DNA from: Rhodobacterales bacterium | GTDB lineage: Bacteria; Pseudomonadota; Alphaproteobacteria; Rhodobacterales; Rhodobacteraceae | Direction of reading: 5' to 3' | NCBI GenBank assembly: GCA_013298485.1 | Contig: JAAFHS010000100.1 | Coordinates: 1-7,745 of the forward strand | DNA: 7,745 nucleotides | Part shown: piece by piece, positions 5,429 through 7,745 of the stretch | How positions within the stretch are numbered: position 1 is the stretch's first letter | How the letters are laid out: the number at the start of each line of letters is the position of its first letter | Program-made: the position numbers and the translations under genes | The notes under the pieces: generated by a model | Database searches by the model: none | What the model saw: only the letters and a program-made list of their open reading frames with translations | What the model was told of the DNA's origin: nothing

Positions 5429-5650
5429 TCAGGCCTGGGTCAACTCAGACAAGACCAAAGCCTTCTTTGCTCGCCGCTTGTTGGGCGTGTACCAGACGGT
5501 CTTGCGCTCGCCTGTTTGACTGAACTCATACGTCACCCCGAGGATCCTCGCGCGATGATCCGGATCGACCATCCATTCGACGGGTGTGCCGATGTCAAAT
5601 TCAGACGGCGGGATGGTCCGCTTGAGGGCAGGGGCTTCTGTGCTGGTCAT
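5429..5650 (-). CDS. Small unknown protein, third gene of the virC-like operon
   Basis: I do not recognise this 73-residue protein. It has an unstructured-looking N-terminus and then a region that suggests a compact beta-rich fold (TPVEWMVDPDHRARILGVTY, 22-41). The basic segment PNKRRAKKA (56-64) is consistent with nucleic-acid or protein binding. There is no signal peptide or membrane segment. Its ATG overlaps the preceding stop codon in ATGA and has GAGGGAGA six nt upstream, which supports a real, coupled gene despite its size. As the last gene after VirC1- and VirC2-like proteins it may be an accessory DNA-processing factor, but this rests only on position. It converges with ssb. Confidence 0.7.
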   Translation of the reverse strand: MTSTEAPALKRTIPPSEFDIGTPVEWMVDPDHRARILGVTYEFSQTGERKTVWYTPNKRRAKKALVLSELTQA

Positions 5651-6360
5651 TGTTCGTCTCCCTCGTTTGTTGTCTGAATTTTCGCCTTGGCCAAGGCTTG
5701 GTCGAAGGCGTCCTGGAACCGCGCGCGGTAGGCAGGACCCATGGCGCGCGCCAATCCTATGATGCCCAGCGGGTCATGGATTTTCGCGAGGTGAGCCGCG
5801 AACTGCGGCCGCAAGGTCAAGGTCACGCTGGTCGGGTGCTTGCCTCGTGCCCCACGGGACTCCTCGACATCCGGCATCCCATCACGTTCCCAGTCGTCGA
5901 AGACCTGATCGCGCAGACCCTGGGCCACGCGACGGATCAAAAACTGGACGGTGCAACGTGCAGCCGTGGCCCACCCTTCTGCCAGCCGCGCCTGACGGGT
6001 GGTCAGCGACAATGAGACATGGACCACATGCCCGCGCGCAGCTGACCCAGTTGCAAGACCAGCCGCCTTCGCTTCCCAAGCCCTCTGGGCATTGAAATCC
6101 TTCTTCTCGTCCCGGGACTCTTCTTTGGACTCAAAGGGTCTGATGCTGACCTCGCCAGCGTCGCCACCTGGCATCGCCGCCGCCGCAATCACGGGTGACG
6201 AAGGTCTTGCCTCGCTAGCTGCATCAATCGACGTCGGCGGCACCGGGATTGCCCTATCGGCCAATTCACTCGCGCCAACGTTCCCGCCAAACCCCAACTT
6301 GGCCGAAAACCCCGTGTCCTGGCGGATGATCCGCATCATGTCCTTGCGCTGCGCCATCAT
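5647..6360 (-). CDS. VirC2-like DNA-binding protein with two predicted ribbon-helix-helix segments
   Basis: This is a 237-residue protein. Residues 1-100 are low in complexity and probably flexible, rich in Ala, Pro and charged residues. After them come two strand-helix-helix units: HVVHVSLSLTTRQARLAEGW (111-130) continuing to about 150, and HPTSVTLTLRPQFAAHLAKI (175-194) continuing to about 225. Agrobacterium VirC2 folds as two ribbon-helix-helix units in one chain and binds overdrive DNA next to the T-DNA border together with the ParA-like VirC1. The same order, a ParA-like ATPase followed by a tandem-RHH-like protein, is seen here. The function is inferred from fold pattern and context, not from clear identity. 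A ParB-like partner of the ATPase is the alternative. The ATG at 6360 overlaps the ATPase stop codon (ATGA); a second ATG at 6357 is better spaced from the GGAGG site. Confidence 0.72.
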   Translation of the reverse strand: MMAQRKDMMRIIRQDTGFSAKLGFGGNVGASELADRAIPVPPTSIDAASEARPSSPVIAAAAMPGGDAGEVSIRPFESKEESRDEKKDFNAQRAWEAKAAGLATGSAARGHVVHVSLSLTTRQARLAEGWATAARCTVQFLIRRVAQGLRDQVFDDWERDGMPDVEESRGARGKHPTSVTLTLRPQFAAHLAKIHDPLGIIGLARAMGPAYRARFQDAFDQALAKAKIQTTNEGDEQ

Positions 6361-7082
6361 GCGACCTCCGCCGGGTTGAGGATCAGCTGGTCGATCTCCT
6401 CCAGAAGCTCCCCTGCCTCCTTCACGGCACTTTGGACATGGGCCGCAAGCGCCCGGTTCGGCGTCTTGTCCGCGATCACCCCGAGAAGCCCTTCTCTGTC
6501 CATTCGAACATAAGCGGCGCGGCTGCCAAGATAGGTCTCAAGGGCAGGCAAGGACTGGAACAGCTCTTCAGCCACCGCCCGCTCGGTCTCTGACACCCGC
6601 ACAGGCACCCGATTGAGCAACACAGAGAATCCCGCAAGCTCATCCGGCTTTTCCACTCGGCTACGAAGCTTCAGGTACCAGTTGGCGGTTTCCAGCGTCT
6701 CGCTTAGATCGCCCCGCGACAGCATCATCGGGCAAATGATCCGGTGCGCTGCGACGGCCAGAACATCCTGTGCCTCTGACCCGCCGCCGAAGGTGTCGAT
6801 CAGGATGAGATGTTCCTGATCGGGCTGCTCATAGATCTGCCCGATGGCTTCTGCCACCCGGTGGGCGTCCAGCGTATGGATCACTTCAACCAAGGACGAC
6901 CAGTTGCCAGCCTCCTTTCCCGCCTGCATCCACTTGAGGCAGGATTTTGAGGCATCGGTGTCGAAGATCGTCACCGTCTCGCCTTTTGCAGCCGCAGCAG
7001 ACGCCAAGGCGCGACAGAGGGTGCTCTTTCCCGATCCACCTTTCCTGTTCATCACCAGCACAACACGTATTCCGTAACCCAT
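6357..7082 (-). CDS. VirC1/ParA-family ATPase
   Basis: This 241-residue ATPase has the deviant Walker A motif KGGSGKST (14-21) with signature Lys14, a Walker A'-like TIFDTDAS (38-45) and Walker B in LILIDTFGG (92-100). ParA-family ATPases place plasmids or protein complexes in the cell; the VirC1 branch helps assemble the relaxosome and bring it to the pole in Agrobacterium. The segments around FDTDASKSCLKWMQ, DTFGGGSEAQ and RVPVRVSETERAV resemble VirC1 as I remember it more than partitioning ParA proteins, and the next gene looks like VirC2. The start is taken at 7082, where GAGGAAGG lies four nt upstream and the strand IRVVLVMN follows. An in-frame ATG at 7217 would add 45 residues without similarity, reading through the repeats. 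It is the first gene of a three-gene operon. A general plasmid-partition ParA remains possible. Confidence 0.87.
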   Translation of the reverse strand: MGYGIRVVLVMNRKGGSGKSTLCRALASAAAAKGETVTIFDTDASKSCLKWMQAGKEAGNWSSLVEVIHTLDAHRVAEAIGQIYEQPDQEHLILIDTFGGGSEAQDVLAVAAHRIICPMMLSRGDLSETLETANWYLKLRSRVEKPDELAGFSVLLNRVPVRVSETERAVAEELFQSLPALETYLGSRAAYVRMDREGLLGVIADKTPNRALAAHVQSAVKEAGELLEEIDQLILNPAEVA

Positions 7083-7127
7083 ACCACCTTCCTCACTTCG
7101 CCGATCGCGTTTCGCGCAATGCGGATC

Positions 7128-7272
7128 GCCTAAATCTTTTATCTTAACTCGCATCGCTTTAATCTGAACGCAGGCTGCAGATATCAGAAACCGGCTCGCG
7201 CAAATCTTATTGCGCAAGGCGTATCTCTTTAATCCGAAATCTGATCACTGGATGCGTATGTCTTTTATCTGA
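7128..7272 (-). repeat. Four degenerate 19-bp direct repeats, iteron- or operator-like
   Basis: Copies at 7128-7146, 7149-7167, 7219-7237 and 7254-7272 follow a plus-strand consensus close to GCGTATSTCTTTWATCYGA. The third and fourth agree at 16 of 19 positions, the second matches the third at 15 of 19 and the first matches the fourth at 15 of 19. Offsets between starts are 21, 70 and 35 bp. All copies have the same orientation. They lie 46-190 bp upstream of the VirC1-like start, a suitable place for binding by the RHH-like protein or a replication initiator. Confidence 0.6.
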
Positions 7273-7404
7273 TCGCGCAATGCGTGTATCACAAGGCGTA
7301 ACCCCGAACACACATCCCTGATGCCACAAGGCGCATCCCACACTTCCTTTCTCCGGAACCTGAATACTGAACCACAGGCTCCGCACGGTAAACAAAACAA
7401 GGCG
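7215..7404 (+). repeat. Four CAAGGCG direct repeats with mostly ~35-bp-multiple spacing
   Basis: CAAGGCG occurs at 7215-7221, 7292-7298, 7327-7333 and 7398-7404, always in the same orientation. The two central copies extend to CACAAGGCG and are exactly 35 bp apart; the outer gaps are 77 and 71 bp. Most copies continue with TA or CA and then a C-rich stretch. The spacing resembles that of the 19-bp family next to it, which suggests one repeated unit of about 35 bp that has diverged. Confidence 0.5.
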
Positions 7405-7529
7405 TTAACCCATACTCACAAGGAAAATGCGCCTCTGGCCAGGTGGCTGGGGGTGCGCGGTCCCTGTCTCACCTTGTGTGTTGCGCGATCAGCGAAACGC
7501 ATTCGGTGGCGGGGGAGTTACCCAAGGTC

Positions 7530-7570
7530 AGCACAATCTGCAAGGGCATAAATCGCGCTTAGATTGTGCT
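7530..7570. repeat. 10-bp perfect inverted repeat
   Basis: AGCACAATCT (7530-7539) and AGATTGTGCT (7561-7570) are exact reverse complements separated by 21 bp. No T-run follows on either strand, so it does not look like a terminator. It may be an operator, or a structural element of an origin or transfer site beside the repeat array. Confidence 0.5.
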
Positions 7571-7745
7571 TGAAAGGGAGGTGAGGGAAGGGATAGGAAG
7601 AGTGGCAGGAAATGCGATGTGTCTACAAATAATCGGTGGCAGAAGTTGGCGGTAAAATCAGATCCTCGCAAAACAAGACTTAAGTCGCAGTCCACGGATT
7701 TGGCGGGCGTTGGCAATGAAGTTTCTGATTCTGCAGTGCAGCAAA

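Larger units (their letters stand above)
7083..7715. other. Repeat-rich non-coding region upstream of the VirC1-like gene (candidate oriT, origin or operator region)
   Basis: Some 630 bp hold no supported gene. The part nearest the ATPase (7110-7410) is AT-richer and packed with short direct repeats: the 12-mer TCGCGCAATGCG at 7112-7123 and 7273-7284, GCGCAA at 7114, 7198, 7212 and 7275, and the palindrome TTGCGCAA at 7210-7217. Two further repeat families are listed separately. The far part (7410-7715) holds one inverted repeat and otherwise nothing I recognise. The promoter of the minus-strand operon must lie in the near part. No canonical YATCCTG nick site was found in this stretch, so calling it oriT is unproven. 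Confidence 0.55.

Noticed and set aside
6760..6775. CATCCTG resembling a relaxase nick site
   Set aside because: It lies inside the ATPase coding region with no accompanying inverted repeat; a seven-base match is expected by chance.
7083..7217. 45-residue N-terminal extension of the VirC1-like ATPase
   Set aside because: It would read through the repeat array, lacks a ribosome site and precedes the normal first strand of the fold; the ATG at 7082 is well placed after GAGGAAGG.
7716..7745. Possible start of a plus-strand gene, MKFLILQCSK, at the right edge
   Set aside because: The ten codons resemble the first strand of a ParA-type ATPase, but the stretch is too short, the P-loop would lie outside the window and the ribosome site is weak.

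Overview
The window looks like part of a conjugative plasmid or integrative conjugative element from an alphaproteobacterium, most likely Rhodobacterales or a relative. The high GC content, GC-biased third codon positions and the VirC1/VirC2-like gene pair next to a plasmid-type ssb suggest this; the host assignment is inference. No rRNA, tRNA, CRISPR array or intact insertion sequence was seen.

Left part (1-2152): a bacterial ubiquitin-like (Ubl) conjugation locus. Three tightly packed minus-strand genes run DUF2188 protein (862-1083), single-domain Multi_ubiq-type Ubl protein (592-852) and an E1-like ThiF-fold activating enzyme (617 to beyond the left edge). The E1 is cut by the window after its nucleotide-binding glycine motif. 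It carries no ORF call of its own because it runs off the edge, and its region is covered by a spurious ORF in another frame. E2, JAB peptidase or DUF6527 partners, if present, lie beyond position 1. Diverging from this operon is a plus-strand XRE helix-turn-helix/IrrE-like regulator (1178-2152) whose zinc-peptidase motif has lost its first histidine. Two perfect dyads lie at the front of this gene, one with the Shine-Dalgarno sequence in its loop.

Middle part (2219-4122): a two-gene minus-strand operon. A class II Fic-family AMP-transferase-like protein with a C-terminal winged helix comes first, followed by an unrecognised 252-residue protein; they overlap by 4 nt. The fic start codon abuts a 10-bp perfect dyad that also encloses the Shine-Dalgarno sequence. 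About 780 bp without a convincing gene follow, ending in a hairpin-rich leader.

Right part (4906-7745): mobile-element backbone. ssb (4906-5310, plus strand) ends at a clear rho-independent terminator. Facing it is a minus-strand operon of a VirC1/ParA-type ATPase, a protein with two predicted ribbon-helix-helix segments (VirC2-like) and a small unknown protein, all joined by 4-nt ATGA overlaps. Upstream of the ATPase are some 630 bp with no supported gene but with several families of short repeats, many spaced by about 35 bp or multiples of it. This is a candidate oriT/overdrive, origin or operator region.

Taken together, two protein-modifying modules (Ubl conjugation and Fic) sit as cargo beside a conjugation or maintenance module, the arrangement expected of a mobile defence island. 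The defence role is inferred from what is known of related Ubl systems, not shown here.
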